Notes: a model not told the origin generated them from the sequence alone. A DNA stretch of 64,000 nucleotides from Cheiracanthium punctorium (GCA_038373885.1 JAWZYV010011619.1:1116001-1180000), one strand, 5' to 3'. Shown: positions 21,540 through 34,683, numbered from the stretch's first letter. Program-made: numbers and translations.

Positions 21540-22735
21540 GATAGAGTGGCCAGTTAAAAAAAGAAAAGCCCCTTACATATTAAGATATAAGTACCGCAAA
21601 TGATTAAAACATGCGCCATCTTGAAAATATAACTCTTATGACGTAACTCTTAAAACGTAAGGGAAGTTTTTGTAAAATCTAATTAGCCTTTATCAATAAC
21701 TTCATTCACATGAAGTTTTTACGAATGCTCTTATCTGTTTTTTTTTCTCTTCGAGAATCACATAAAAAAGCTGAAGAACCCCATTTTCTAAACCATAAAA
21801 CTTAATTAAATTCTTTTTTTTTGATATGGAAGTTCGGTTGGAAATGTGATATCCGCAATTTCATGCACAGGTTTAACTGAAGAAATGAGATTATCGTCAG
21901 ATATAAAATTATGTTTTAAAATAAGAAGAAGGTTATTTTTCCAACACTGCGCGTCAGTGAGACTAAAGCAATTTAATTGAAAAATGAAAAAAAAGTAAAG
22001 GAAAGTTAATTTTACAATGTTTGGAAATTACATTTTTTTCGGCTTTTTGGATAGAAATTGTTTTTAAAATATGAGAATGCACTATTTTTGAAATGAAAAG
22101 GAACAAAAAAAAAACCGAAGAAAAAGCTCAACGGAATTTATTTAAAAAAATGATCAGAAAATGTAGATAGAGCTATACTTTATATTTAGATACAAAATAA
22201 TTTGCCAGAAATGTGAAATTTTATTATTATGAAATTTAAAATGAAAAACATTGTATCATTTTTTTTCTTTTTTTTTTTTTAATCAAGGGATTAAACAGAA
22301 CATTTCAATTTTATTGTGGCTATATATAGTAAAACAGGTTTAAGTTTTTAAATTTTATAACCATTTAAATGATATTATTGTTGTTGGTACATCGATTGAA
22401 GTTTAAGCAGTGCTCTGAATGACGTCAAAGTGCTAATTTCTGCAAGAGAAGAAAGTGCAAACCAAAACGACATAAAATCTTCATGATATGTACATAAAAT
22501 ATTGAAGTGTGACTAATTTTAAAAGCATATAACTATTTATGGTATATTTTAAAGGCTTTGCCACCAGTTTCATTTTTAAAATGAAACTTTTAAATTACCA
22601 ATGGAACTATTTTTATTAGTGGGGGTAAATTATGACTTGAAATTAGATCCTTAAAACCGAAACAAAATTTTAAAGCTTTTGAAGGATGGTTGCCCAAATT
22701 TTGTTTATGAATAAAGCATTTAAAAATAAAAAAAG
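21540..22735. other. AT-rich DNA, possible 5' part of dead transposon
   Basis: No motif is seen. It may be the untranslated left part of the transposon whose coding remnant begins near 22740: a 'gagtggccagtt' word just after the poly-T weakly resembles the complement of 'ggccacatt' near 23737. I could not establish ends. Confidence 0.3.
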
Positions 22736-22739
22736 ACAT

Positions 22740-23640
22740 TTTTCCAATGGATTACAATCTGAATTTCTGAAAGAAATAAAATTGGCAGGCAATTAAAAGC
22801 TCCATGGAAAAAAGTGTGGATGGAAGGAAGTCCGTGCTGAAAATGAAATAAAAAAGCTGAAAAGACTTATCGCTGTAGAAAATCCTCTGATTCAAAAAAC
22901 ATTAGCAAAGAAACTGTAGGTATCGCATTCGACAATTTGTCGTCAGTTAAAGAAAATTGGCTATAAAAAAACTGAAAAAAAAGAGTCTGCAAAAACTCGC
23001 ACAACAAACTCGGGCATCAAATGCCTGCAAAAACTAGAAAACGTTCTAGAAAAACGCAGAAAACGTTCTTGACCTCTGTATTTAATGCTACGTGAAGTAG
23101 ATACAAACCATGGATAACTTCGGATGAAGCATTGTTTCATCTGTCCTCCCCAACTGGAAAAACAAAGATACAATATATTTCACGGGAACAGCGTCACAAA
23201 GATGCAGCTGTTTTGCAAAAGGCAAGTTTGCCGTCAAGTGTTACGGCATGTATGGGAATGCCCTCTCGAGGCTTAACAAAATCATGTTTTGTAGAACCTA
23301 AGGCTAAAATTGATGCTAAATACTATCAAAATACTGTTTTGAAGCATATGATCAAAAACGGTAAATGTCTCTACCCTCAAGGAAACTTTGTTTTTCGCAA
23401 AGATTCTGCACTAAGTCATACTACTAAATCAACTATAAAATGACTGATAATAATAATAATAAATAATAATAAAAAAATTCTTCCTCCTGAAAAATGGGTA
23501 CCATCATCCCCTGAATGTGCTCCTTGTGATTATTTTTTGTGGGGATACTTAAAAAAACAATTAAATAGACTTAAAGAACACTTCAGAGGCTTAAAAATGC
23601 AATCAAAGAGGAAGTTGGAAAAGCTCTTTTTGCTTGACCT
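22740..23640 (+). pseudogene. DD41D-like ITm transposase remnant, copy 1
   Basis: This is a decayed transposase of the IS630-Tc1-mariner superfamily. A helix-turn-helix-like piece reads ENPLIQKTLAKKL, stop, VSHSTICRQLKKIGYKK (about 22876-22966). The first catalytic aspartate is in WITSDEALF (23123-23125), the second in FRKDSALSHTT (23402-23404), and the third in SSPECAPCDYFLWGYLK (23528-23530). Exactly 41 codons separate the last two, in one frame, but an ATA/AAT trinucleotide run (about 23447-23471) lies between and may have changed the spacing. A stop at 23441 and earlier stops make it dead. Of the aspartate-ending families, DD41D fits the present spacing. Proper ends were not found. Confidence 0.75.
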
Positions 23641-25945
23641 AAATATTTATGTAAAGTGTACTATGCTAAAGGAAACCACATTAAAAATTTCTTGTAAATA
23701 GCTTAATTCCATAAAAATTTATAATGCTCTGATATTGGCCACATTATTTTTTAATCAACCTGTAAAATGAAAATCGTGAGTGTCTATGTAGAGAGTTTAC
23801 AAACGATAAAAAGAATGAGAGTAACCAATAACCACTTTTACTATTTGTTAGTAGATTTTCATTTTATTAATCATTCATTTCTAAATTTTCCTCAGCATCT
23901 ATTCATTTTTGTACCATTATATCGAGTGTTTCAAACAAAAATCATAGTTGTGTTTTCTGTGCTTACTTGTTAATAAATTCTTCACTCGATTCATGGAATT
24001 CATCTCTCAACTTTTACATTTAAAGAGTCGACGCGCAGAGCTAAATTTCTCATCTTACTCAGTATTCACATGCTATGTTTTCATATTTTACACAATTTAT
24101 AGGCAAAATATTATTCGAGAAATGTTGTTTTGTGCAAAGAAGGGTCACAGAAATAATAAGCCATGTAGAATGAAACAGAGTGAGTATATATTATCTGAAT
24201 CAATGCCTATTCATTCATATAGAAATAAGTAAAGCCTTCGTTCACAGACCTGACTGAAAAAATTGAAAAGTTGCTTCGGATAGGAATACACAGAATAAAT
24301 AACATTTAGATTAGCTGTACTGAATTATCCAGGTAAATAAATATGAAATCGGAACCCTGCCGAACACGCCACTACAAAATTCTCTTCGTCACAGCTTATT
24401 AAATGCGCATGCACTTTTGCTTTATGAATCGTTAACCAATTCGCTCCCATCAATGAAAACACGAAGGCGACGTTTCTCCTAAGGTTATAAATTTAAAGAC
24501 ACAATATCATTATTATATTTATTATTTATTTTCTGACTTTAGAATTTAAAATCATGGAAATCTTTTTAGTTTCCCTTGTAAATTTCTCTCTTTTTCGCCT
24601 GAAAGTAATATGTATGGAACTGAATAAAATATATTATTGTTATTATTTTTTTGTCTAAAACATGAACATCTTCAAAGAACACTTTCGACATAGCAACCCA
24701 AATCCAATAATGTATAGAAATTATTTTATGTCCCTCAATAATAAAAAAAAGAACAACCACCCATGCTATGTACATCGTTAAGTGCATAGCAGTAGCATAC
24801 TGCTGCAAACTTTATAAATAATGAACGTTTCGGTTCTTGATGAAAGTAAGCAATTCCTCACGATATTCAAGTTGTATAGAGCTGTTTCACGTACGTCATC
24901 ATCACTACGTCACACCTTAGCAACCAACTTTTTTCGGTCAAACATTGCTTCATTTGAGATTGGTCACTGGCCGAAAACGCGGCTTTGTATCCCTAAATAT
25001 CCTAGTTGATCGAAAAAAAATGTCAGTGACGTCACGTAAAAATACTCTATTCTCGATTTGGAATTTGATGAGTACGGAAGTACCTTAATTACCGTGTTAG
25101 TGTGTCTCGCTGAGGAGGACTTCATAACAGATAACATTTTTATCTTCCGGAGCTCAAGAAATCAAGTGTAGTAGATTGCTACTTGATCTATAGGTATGTA
25201 AAGCGTTGAATAAAGCTGCGTCTTGGTTTAGTCTAACTCAAAGTCCATTCTACTGTAAAACCCGTGTGTTAGCAGACATCTCTGTAGCTATTGGAGAGAA
25301 AAAGCAATTTTACGATACACACATACAGCCTTGTAGAAAGTTTTGTCACCTTTCATTTCGTAATTCAAATGCTCGTTCTCAAATGCACTGCTTTCAAGAT
25401 AAAATCGAAAAATAAAAAAATAGAACTTTAATGTCCCTTTGAATCCTGCTCATCTCGTAAGTCGGGGACTTTCCGCCTTTTGGAGCAGGTGTTACGAAAG
25501 TGACGCTACTAGAACTCCGGAGGCGTCAACCAACCAGATTGTACGATTGCTAATTTCTCCCACTGCCTTTTATAATATAGTAATAAGCTTAACTTAGCGC
25601 ATGGGCTGCCCGACATAGAAAGCAAGGTAAGCATTGCATCGGGGCGACATCTTCAAAGGGGCGCAGTTTCAAATTAAAAAACTGAGAAATTCTTTATCAA
25701 GAGCATAAAAGGGCGCACTTTTATTTACGTTTGCAGTGGGGCGCCACATACCCTAGGACAGTCCCCGTTTACGTGATAGGGGAGACTAGAGCTGCTTTAA
25801 TATAGGTGGTTCTTTTCCATTTTGTTTGTATCCTCACCACGTGGTTTGAGCGAAACGAAACCATGAAGCGGCAAATACGTCATGGTTTCTTTTCACTTAA
25901 GCCACATGGTTGGGAAATAAATAAAACGGTAAAGGAGGGATTTCG
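23641..25945. other. No gene seen; part of duplicated segment
   Basis: The frames here (for example 23948-24232 and 24566-24808) show no recognisable domain. The stretch 25440-25790 is more GC-rich and carries 'ggggctgccc'-like and 'ggacagtcccc' words that may be the ends of another small element. I could not confirm a target duplication. Confidence 0.35.
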
Positions 25946-25948
25946 ATA

Positions 25949-26572
25949 TACAGGGTGTCCCAGGATTATTGGAACTAACCTTAAACCCATAACTGCCAGT
26001 TCGGGAAATCCCCCTCCTTAATTCAAAGAAATAAGCGTACTTTAGGCGAGCTTTTGTTCAAAGTGAAGGTACTGCAAGCCAAAAAATTGTGAGTATTTAT
26101 ACAAAGAATAACAAATTACTGAAGAAATTAGAGAGCGATGCTAGTAGCAGTTAAAGCAATGACTGTGCAAAGCGTATTCAGGGTCATTGAAAACTAGAGG
26201 AACATACTTCTTGGAGGAGTAGATTAAAACAAGACAGTCCTCTTTTCATTTACCTGTTAATAATCACTTTGGGAAAAGACTTGAGGTGTTTGCCTGGTTT
26301 CGTAACCAAATTTCACTCACAATGGTCTTCAATAATTTCATCATGAAATGAAATATATTTTTGAACTAATAATTTTAATTGCGTTTTATCTGCGAAACAT
26401 GCATTACTTTTTCATGAACAAGGGTTGTGAAGTTCACTATTACTTCAGCACTTTTTCCAAAGTTTCTATTTACAGCTACATGAAGACGACTCTTCGAACG
26501 CCACATTCTGAATCCTTATGATGTCCTCTATCTCCTCTTATAGTTGTCCTAATAATCCTGGGGCACCCGGTA
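25949..26572. mobile_element. 620-bp TA-flanked MITE, copy 1
   Basis: The element is 25951-26570, between TA dinucleotides at 25949 and 26571. Ends CAGGGTGTCCCAGGATTATT and the inverse of aataatcctggggcacccgg are near-perfect inverted repeats of about 30 bp, with weaker inverted similarity continuing inward. It has no transposase. Ends and internal words ('ctgttaataatcacttt') link it to the element at 9117-9576, so the family looks like non-autonomous mariner-group DNA. Confidence 0.85.
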
Positions 26573-26584
26573 TAATAGCCTTAG

Positions 26585-26847
26585 GTGAGACCGAGCGATA
26601 ACCGAGTAAGTCGGGATATAATTTCGCATATAAAAATGTACATACAAATTACTTTAACTGTGCCTGGAGACTAAATAAAACAGATATTTTAAAAAAATGT
26701 TTTATCAAATCTAGGAATTATATAATTGAAATCTTAAACCGAAGTTATTTTTTGGGAGTGAACGAGGGACGAATCGACGAGATTTGAAAATCGCGCAACT
26801 CCGAGTTCGTCGTAAGTTGGAGTCGCGTAAGTCGAGGTACTACTGTA
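26585..26847. mobile_element. Pogo/Tigger-like MITE fragment, copy 1
   Basis: The right end 'gcgtaagtcgaggtactactg' (tip 26845, TA at 26846) and internal words match the complete element at 39318-39635. The left end is missing where the 620-bp MITE abuts. Confidence 0.65.
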
Positions 26848-27289
26848 GCCGCAAATTAAGTTGCGGTAACAAAGAAACACTTGCAAATCGACGGTGTGAG
26901 GAGACAAGAAAATTTTTTAAAGAAACGTAACAACGTTAAATTCTTTTCTCTCGCTAACCATTTCCTTCGTGTTATGAATGCAAATACCGATTTCTCTCGC
27001 AGATGTAGCACAAGAATTCAGACATATTTCTGAATATCACTAAAGGAAATGGAGTAATAAATAGATGCATCAACTTTGCACTTGGGTCACAGCTATAAAG
27101 AGTCATATTTACAAAGGAATAAAAAACAATCTTAAAATCGGGAAAAACTCAGTGACAGGTAGTTCAAAAACATTCAGACCACTTAAAATTGGGAGACTTT
27201 AGTGTTCGCCAAGTGATTAGACCATGGACCAAAACTGAAGGATAGGAATCTCTATAGTTTCTAAAAAAAAAAGGTCTAAAAACAATCCG
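26848..27289. other. No gene seen; part of duplicated segment
   Basis: AT-rich, no motif found. Duplicated at 34959-35400. Confidence 0.4.
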
Positions 27290-27965
27290 ACACCAGAGGA
27301 CGCAACTTTTTAATACTAGCCTTTTCTTTATAAACTCTTCTTTTTTCTCTTTCAGCAGCACGTTCTAATTTAATTTCTTCTAATTTTTCTTTTTTGGCTA
27401 CTTAAAAAAATAATGTTGACATAAACTCCCTGAAATAATAGAACGTATTTTCCCCTAAAGGCTCGTTTCTGATTTGACTTTCCGCCTTTCGTTCGAAAGA
27501 ACAATTGCCTTTTAAATGGACTGGGAATTTTTACTGAGGCCAAAGAAGGTATGGCTAAAGAAGGTGTGGCTGAACATAAATCAAGAGCAGACTTATCGAT
27601 TACAAGAGCGGTTGACGTTTCGGTTTGAACAATATCCATGTTACCAAAGCTCCAATTGTGAGGCTCATGAGCAGGTTCTGATGAAGTTTTCTTGCAGTCC
27701 AAAGGAGGTCTTGCTGTATAGGAATCGGAAATAGAGATTAAGGAACTTATCTTGACACACTCTCAACATCTTGTTTTGTCTTCTGTCAAAGTTGAAAACA
27801 CGACAAATACCTTCCTTTTAACTCATTGGGATTGCCATTCTGAAATATATTGTTTCTTCTTATCAATAACTCTATTAAGAAGAATTATAAAAGGTTTTTG
27901 CTTTTCTTCTGCGCTAGCGATTGTGTTATTGGCATTAGCTTCAAAATGAAGTTTTTCAGCTTTCG
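27290..27965 (-). pseudogene. Pogo-like transposase C-terminal remnant, truncated copy 1
   Basis: This is the duplicate of 35401-36076. The segment that would encode the diagnostic LENGSKKCGLYPCNPKA block begins to the right of the duplication edge, so copy 1 lacks most of it and is cut at 27965. The remaining minus-strand frames, including a 110-codon frame at 27370-27702, cover the variable C-terminal region. A basic stretch (EREKRRVYKEKASIKK) is readable in another frame near 27320-27360. Substitution at 27549 changes one residue relative to copy 2. Confidence 0.5.
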
Positions 27966-27976
27966 CTGTATGCTGT
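27966..27976 (+). other. 11-bp filler at duplication junction
   Basis: ctgtatgctgt lies between the end of copy 1 and the start of copy 2. It repeats the 'atgctgta' word found at the very start of each copy (19862-19869), so it looks templated from there, as in end joining or template-switching repair. Confidence 0.8.
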
Positions 27977-29142
27977 ATATATGCTGTAAAGAGTTAGAAA
28001 ATGAATTTCTTCATTAAAAAAAGTGTCTTTATCATTTACAGTTCTGCTACAGGAACACTCAAAAGATTTCCAATACATTACGGCCAATGGCAATTTTAGG
28101 AGATTCATCCATTTCAAGCACAATACCGTCCTACCACATAAGTTAGGTAATGGTCCGACCACGGTCACGTGCCTCCCTCAAGAACTATGCCAAAAGTCGC
28201 CAAGCTTGGCGACTTTTTTGTGTACGTGTGTGCATATTTAACTCTCAAATCTTAAAAACTATTATGAAATTTCATATATAAGATTGTTGTAACATCTAGT
28301 TGTGCATCTCGATTTTTGGTTAAAATCTACTGGAGAGTTTATTTACAGGACCACCGAAAAGAATTTCAGTACTTTAATGTCTATGGACATCTTCAATATA
28401 ATACAATTGTAGACAGTCGTTGTTTGGTACATGCCCAAAATCTCGCCGTCTGTCCTCGACCTTGGCGAATTTTGCCGAAATGTCGCCAAATTTGGCGATA
28501 GTCAGTCATTTGGTCCATGCCCAAAGTATCGCCATTTGTCATCGTTCTTGGCGAGTTTTGGCGAAATATCGCCAAATTTGGCGATAATCTGTCATTGTCG
28601 GTCCATGCTTAATATCTCGCCAAATGTCGTCGACATTGACGAGTTTCGCTGAAATATCGCCAAATTTGGTGCCAAAAATTATTTCGTATTTTGTATAACC
28701 CTAAAACTTTAACCCGTAGAATTTTGAACTTTTGTATTTAGAACTATATTATAATATCTAACGGTTTTCAATATCTTTTTTTACAGCAATCGACTGGGAA
28801 TTTATTTACAGGGTGAGCCAAATGACTTTAAATACATTAAGGTGTATGGATGCATTCAATTCATTGAAAGTCTGTGCTCAATGACTACTTTGGCTATCCC
28901 CAAAATCTTGCAAACTATTTCAAGTTTGTCGGATTTTGGTGAAATATCGCCAAATAAAGTGTCAGAAAGAAATCTTTCAAATTGAACTCAGCTTGGCGAT
29001 ATCGAAATGTTTGGCTAGAAATCGCTATATCTTACTATTATTGATATTTTATATCTTTCAAACAAATAAGTTTAGAGGAAGTGCGTAAAAAACATTTTTG
29101 ATTTAATAGACGTGCAAGGAAGTCATGTGTTGGACACATCAG
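27977..29142. mobile_element. Right part of modular repeat, copy 2
   Basis: Duplicate of 19858-21023, starting after the 173-bp modules. It carries the three 87-bp modules at about 28429-28679 and the same terminal hairpin. Confidence 0.9.
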
Positions 29143-29252
29143 ATTTTTTATTAAATGATCTGTAAAATGTTGCTACAACAAAAAATTCAGAAATAAAAGG
29201 TTCCTTATTTTTCTAAAAAATTCTAAATGTCCTTCTACTTTTTTATGCAGTG
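29143..29252 (+). mobile_element. Orphan right tip of Tc1 element, copy 2
   Basis: Duplicate of 21024-21133. The inverted tip is present, but the transposase and left arm are absent because the duplication started to their right. Confidence 0.9.
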
Positions 29253-29627
29253 TATATAGTAGGATATATTATAAATATTTTATTGTGTTAAACATAAATA
29301 TACGTCAGCATACATTAGAATAAAATATTTAATGGTCATTATTACATTCTCATATAGACATTAAAATGAAAGGATTTGAGAAAGTCTTTCAAAAATATAT
29401 TTTGCATTTGTGGACTAAAATTTTTATTTCGGATAGAAATACATTTACTTTGCGGGCAATTTTTTTCCTCACAATCTAATGGCAATTCTGTACTCAAATC
29501 AAGCACTTTCGGGAAAAAAAACCAATTCTAAACATTCAATTAAGTACACCAAAATTAAACATCTGAACATTTTTCTTTCCTTTCAAATGGTTTGATTGTT
29601 CCAGTCCAAACTAAATGTATTCTTTAT

Positions 29628-29658
<31 letters not shown>

Positions 29659-30855
29659 GATAGAGTGGCCAGTTAAAAAAAGAAAAGCCCCTTACATATT
29701 AAGATATAAGTACCGCAAATGATTAAAACATGCGCCATCTTGAAAATATAACTCTTATGACGTAACTCTTAAAACGTAAGGGAAGTTTTTGTAAAATCTA
29801 ATTAGCCTTTATCAATAACTTCATTCACATGAAGTTTTTACGAATGCTCTTATCTGTTTTTTTTTCTCTTCGAGAATCACATAAAAAAGCTGAAGAACCC
29901 CATTTTCTAAACCATAAAACTTAATTAAATTCTTTTTTTTTGATATGGAAGTTCGGTTGGAAATGTGATATCCGCAATTTCATGCACAGGTTTAACTGAA
30001 GAAATGAGATTATCGTCAGATATAAAATTATGTTTTAAAATAAGAAGAAGGTTATTTTTCCAACACTGCGCGTCAGTGAGACTAAAGCAATTTAATTGAA
30101 AAATGAAAAAAAAGTAAAGGAAAGTTAATTTTACAATGTTTGGAAATTACATTTTTTTCGGCTTTTTGGATAGAAATTGTTTTTAAAATATGAGAATGCA
30201 CTATTTTTGAAATGAAAAGGAACAAAAAAAAAACCGAAGAAAAAGCTCAACGGAATTTATTTAAAAAAATGATCAGAAAATGTAGATAGAGCTATACTTT
30301 ATATTTAGATACAAAATAATTTGCCAGAAATGTGAAATTTTATTATTATGAAATTTAAAATGAAAAACATTGTATCATTTTTTTTCTTTTTTTTTTTTTA
30401 ATCAAGGGATTAAACAGAACATTTCAATTTTATTGTGGCTATATATAGTAAAACAGGTTTAAGTTTTTAAATTTTATAACCATTTAAATGATATTATTGT
30501 TGTTGGTACATCGATTGAAGTTTAAGCAGTGCTCTGAATGACGTCAAAGTGCTAATTTCTGCAAGAGAAGAAAGTGCAAACCAAAACGACATAAAATCTT
30601 CATGATATGTACATAAAATATTGAAGTGTGACTAATTTTAAAAGCATATAACTATTTATGGTATATTTTAAAGGCTTTGCCACCAGTTTCATTTTTAAAA
30701 TGAAACTTTTAAATTACCAATGGAACTATTTTTATTAGTGGGGGTAAATTATGACTTGAAATTAGATCCTTAAAACCGAAACAAAATTTTAAAGCTTTTG
30801 AAGGATGGTTGCCCAAATTTTGTTTATGAATAAAGCATTTAAAAATAAAAAAAGA
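29253..30855. other. Duplicate of 21134-22736, no gene seen
   Basis: Includes the poly-T at 29631-29657. Nothing differs from copy 1 that I noticed. Confidence 0.5.
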
Positions 30856-30858
30856 CAT

Positions 30859-31759
30859 TTTTCCAATGGATTACAATCTGAATTTCTGAAAGAAATAAAA
30901 TTGGCAGGCAATTAAAAGCTCCATGGAAAAAAGTGTGGATGGAAGGAAGTCCGTGCTGAAAATGAAATAAAAAAGCTGAAAAGACTTATCGCTGTAGAAA
31001 ATCCTCTGATTCAAAAAACATTAGCAAAGAAACTGTAGGTATCGCATTCGACAATTTGTCGTCAGTTAAAGAAAATTGGCTATAAAAAAACTGAAAAAAA
31101 AGAGTCTGCAAAAACTCGCACAACAAACTCGGGCATCAAATGCCTGCAAAAACTAGAAAACGTTCTAGAAAAACGCAGAAAACGTTCTTGACCTCTGTAT
31201 TTAATGCTACGTGAAGTAGATACAAACCATGGATAACTTCGGATGAAGCATTGTTTCATCTGTCCTCCCCAACTGGAAAAACAAAGATACAATATATTTC
31301 ACGGGAACAGCGTCACAAAGATGCAGCTGTTTTGCAAAAGGCAAGTTTGCCGTCAAGTGTTACGGCATGTATGGGAATGCCCTCTCGAGGCTTAACAAAA
31401 TCATGTTTTGTAGAACCTAAGGCTAAAATTGATGCTAAATACTATCAAAATACTGTTTTGAAGCATATGATCAAAAACGGTAAATGTCTCTACCCTCAAG
31501 GAAACTTTGTTTTTCGCAAAGATTCTGCACTAAGTCATACTACTAAATCAACTATAAAATGACTGATAATAATAATAATAAATAATAATAAAAAAATTCT
31601 TCCTCCTGAAAAATGGGTACCATCATCCCCTGAATGTGCTCCTTGTGATTATTTTTTGTGGGGATACTTAAAAAAACAATTAAATAGACTTAAAGAACAC
31701 TTCAGAGGCTTAAAAATGCAATCAAAGAGGAAGTTGGAAAAGCTCTTTTTGCTTGACCT
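30859..31759 (+). pseudogene. DD41D-like ITm transposase remnant, copy 2
   Basis: Same remnant as 22740-23640, offset 8119, with the same stops, the same trinucleotide run and identical protein in the longest open part (31251-31562). The shared defects show that the transposase was already dead before the segment was duplicated. Confidence 0.75.
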
Positions 31760-34059
31760 AAATATTTATGTAAAGTGTACTATGCTAAAGGAAACCACAT
31801 TAAAAATTTCTTGTAAATAGCTTAATTCCATAAAAATTTATAATGCTCTGATATTGGCCACATTATTTTTTAATCAACCTGTAAAATGAAAATCGTGAGT
31901 GTCTATGTAGAGAGTTTACAAACGATAAAAAGAATGAGAGTAACCAATAACCACTTTTACTATTTGTTAGTAGATTTTCATTTTATTAATCATTCATTTC
32001 TAAATTTTCCTCAGCATCTATTCATTTTTGTACCATTATATCGAGTGTTTCAAACAAAAATCATAGTTGTGTTTTCTGTGCTTACTTGTTAATAAATTCT
32101 TCACTCGATTCATGGAATTCATCTCTCAACTTTTACATTTAAAGAGTCGACGCGCAGAGCTAAATTTCTCATCTTACTCAGTATTCACATGCTATGTTTT
32201 CATATTTTACACAATTTATAGGCAAAATATTATTCGAGAAATGTTGTTTTGTGCAAAGAAGGGTCACAGAAATAATAAGCCATGTAGAATGAAACAGAGT
32301 GAGTATATATTATCTGAATCAATGCCTATTCATTCATATAGAAATAAGTAAAGCCTTCGTTCACAGACCTGACTGAAAAAATTGAAAAGTTGCTTCGGAT
32401 AGGAATACACAGAATAAATAACATTTAGATTAGCTGTACTGAATTATCCAGGTAAATAAATATGAAATCGGAACCCTGCCGAACACGCCACTACAAAATT
32501 CTCTTCGTCACAGCTTATTAAATGCGCATGCACTTTTGCTTTATGAATCGTTAACCAATTCGCTCCCATCAATGAAAACACGAAGGCGACGTTTCTCCTA
32601 AGGTTATAAATTTAAAGACACAATATCATTATTATATTTATTATTTATTTTCTGACTTTAGAATTTAAAATCATGGAAATCTTTTTAGTTTCCCTTGTAA
32701 ATTTCTCTCTTTTTCGCCTGAAAGTAATATGTATGGAACTGAATAAAATATATTATTGTTATTATTTTTTTGTCTAAAACATGAACATCTTCAAAGAACA
32801 CTTTCGACATAGCAACCCAAATCCAATAATGTATAGAAATTATTTTATGTCCCTCAATAATAAAAAAAAGAACAACCACCCATGCTATGTACATCGTTAA
32901 GTGCATAGCAGTAGCATACTGCTGCAAACTTTATAAATAATGAACGTTTCGGTTCTTGATGAAAGTAAGCAATTCCTCACGATATTCAAGTTGTATAGAG
33001 CTGTTTCACGTACGTCATCATCACTACGTCACACCTTAGCAACCAACTTTTTTCGGTCAAACATTGCTTCATTTGAGATTGGTCACTGGCCGAAAACGCG
33101 GCTTTGTATCCCTAAATATCCTAGTTGATCGAAAAAAAATGTCAGTGACGTCACGTAAAAATACTCTATTCTCGATTTGGAATTTGATGAGTACGGAAGT
33201 ACCTTAATTACCGCGTTAGTGTGTGGAGGATTTCATGACAGATAAAATTTTTATCTTCCGGAGCTCAAGAAATCAAGTGTAGTAGATTGCTACTTGATCT
33301 ATAGGTATGTAAAGCGTTGAATAAAGCTGCGTCTTGGTTTAGTCTAACTCAAAGTCCATTCTACTGTAAAACCCGTGTGTTAGCAGACATCTCTGTAGCT
33401 ATTGGAGAGAAAAAGCAATTTTACGATACACACATACAGCCTTGTAGAAAGTTTTGTCACCTTTCATTTCGTAATTCAAATGCTCGTTCTCAAATGCACT
33501 GCTTTCAAGATAAAATCGAAAAATAAAAAAATAGAACTTTAATGTCCCTTTGAATCCTGCTCATCTCGTAAGTCGGGGACTTTCCGCCTTTTGGAGCAGG
33601 TGTTACGAAAGTGACGCTACTAGAACTCCGGAGGCGTCAACCAACCAGATTGTACGATTGCTAATTTCTCCCACTGCCTTTTATAATATAGTAATAAGCT
33701 TAACTTAGCGCAGGGGCTGCCCGACATAGAAAGCAAGGTAAGCATTGCATCGGGGCGACATCTTCAAAGGGGCGCAGTTTCAAATTAAAAAACTGAGAAA
33801 TTCTTTATCAAGAGCATAAAAGGGCGCACTTTTATTTACGTTTGCAGTGGGGCGCCACATACCCTAGGACAGTCCCCGTTTACGTGATAGGGGAGACTAG
33901 AGCTGCTTTAATATAGGTGGTTCTTTTCCATTTTGTTTGTATCCTCACCACGTGGTTTGAGCGAAACGAAACCATGAAGCGGCAAATACGTCATGGTTTC
34001 TTTTCACTTAAGCCACATGGTTGGGAAATAAATAAAACGGTAAAGGAGGGATTTCGATA
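31760..34059. other. Duplicate of 23641-25948, no gene seen
   Basis: Contains the 8-bp deletion and four nearby substitutions at about 33214-33248. At 33713 copy 2 reads 'caggggctgccc' where copy 1 has 'catgggctgccc'. Confidence 0.5.
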
Positions 34060-34683
34060 TACAGGGTGTCCCAGGATTATTGGAACTAACCTTAAACCCA
34101 TAACTGCCAGTTCGGGAAATCCCCCTCCTTAATTCAAAGAAATAAGCGTACTTTAGGCGAGCTTTTGTTCAAAGTGAAGGTACTGCAAGCCAAAAAATTG
34201 TGAGTATTTATACAAAGAATAACAAATTACTGAAGAAATTAGAGAGCGATGCTAGTAGCAGTTAAAGCAATGACTGTGCAAAGCGTATTCAGGGTCATTG
34301 AAAACTAGAGGAACATACTTCTTGGAGGAGTAGATTAAAACAAGACAGTCCTCTTTTCATTTACCTGTTAATAATCACTTTGGGAAAAGACTTGAGGTGT
34401 TTGCCTGGTTTCGTAACCAAATTTCACTCACAATGGTCTTCAATAATTTCATCATGAAATGAAATATATTTTTGAACTAATAATTTTAATTGCGTTTTAT
34501 CTGCGAAACATGCATTACTTTTTCATGAACAAGGGTTGTGAAGTTCACTATTACTTCAGCACTTTTTCCAAAGTTTCTATTTACAGCTACATGAAGACGA
34601 CTCTTCGAACGCCACATTCTGAATCCTTATGATGTCCTCTATCTCCTCTTATAGTTGTCCTAATAATCCTGGGGCACCCGGTA
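34060..34683. mobile_element. 620-bp TA-flanked MITE, copy 2
   Basis: The element is 34062-34681, a duplicate of 25951-26570 with the same inverted ends and TA flanks. It arose by segmental duplication, not by a second insertion. Confidence 0.85.

Larger units (their letters stand above)
19858..27965 (+). repeat. Tandem duplication, copy 1 (8108 bp)
   Basis: This segment matches 27977-36076 base for base with offset 8119, falling to 8111 after an 8-bp indel. It begins inside the modular repeat of the Tc1 element (mismatch before 19858) and ends inside a pogo-like transposase fragment (mismatch after 27965). Differences I saw: 20310 g/a; four substitutions and the 8-bp indel around 25095-25140; 25602 t/g; 27549 g/t. 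Identity is therefore above 99.8 percent by eye. The left flank is the original context, because the Tc1 element continues across it. Confidence 0.95.

Noticed and set aside
25601..25775. Small hAT element with ggggctgccc / ggacagtcccc ends
   Set aside because: Ends are similar only over about 10 bases and no 8-bp target duplication is visible.
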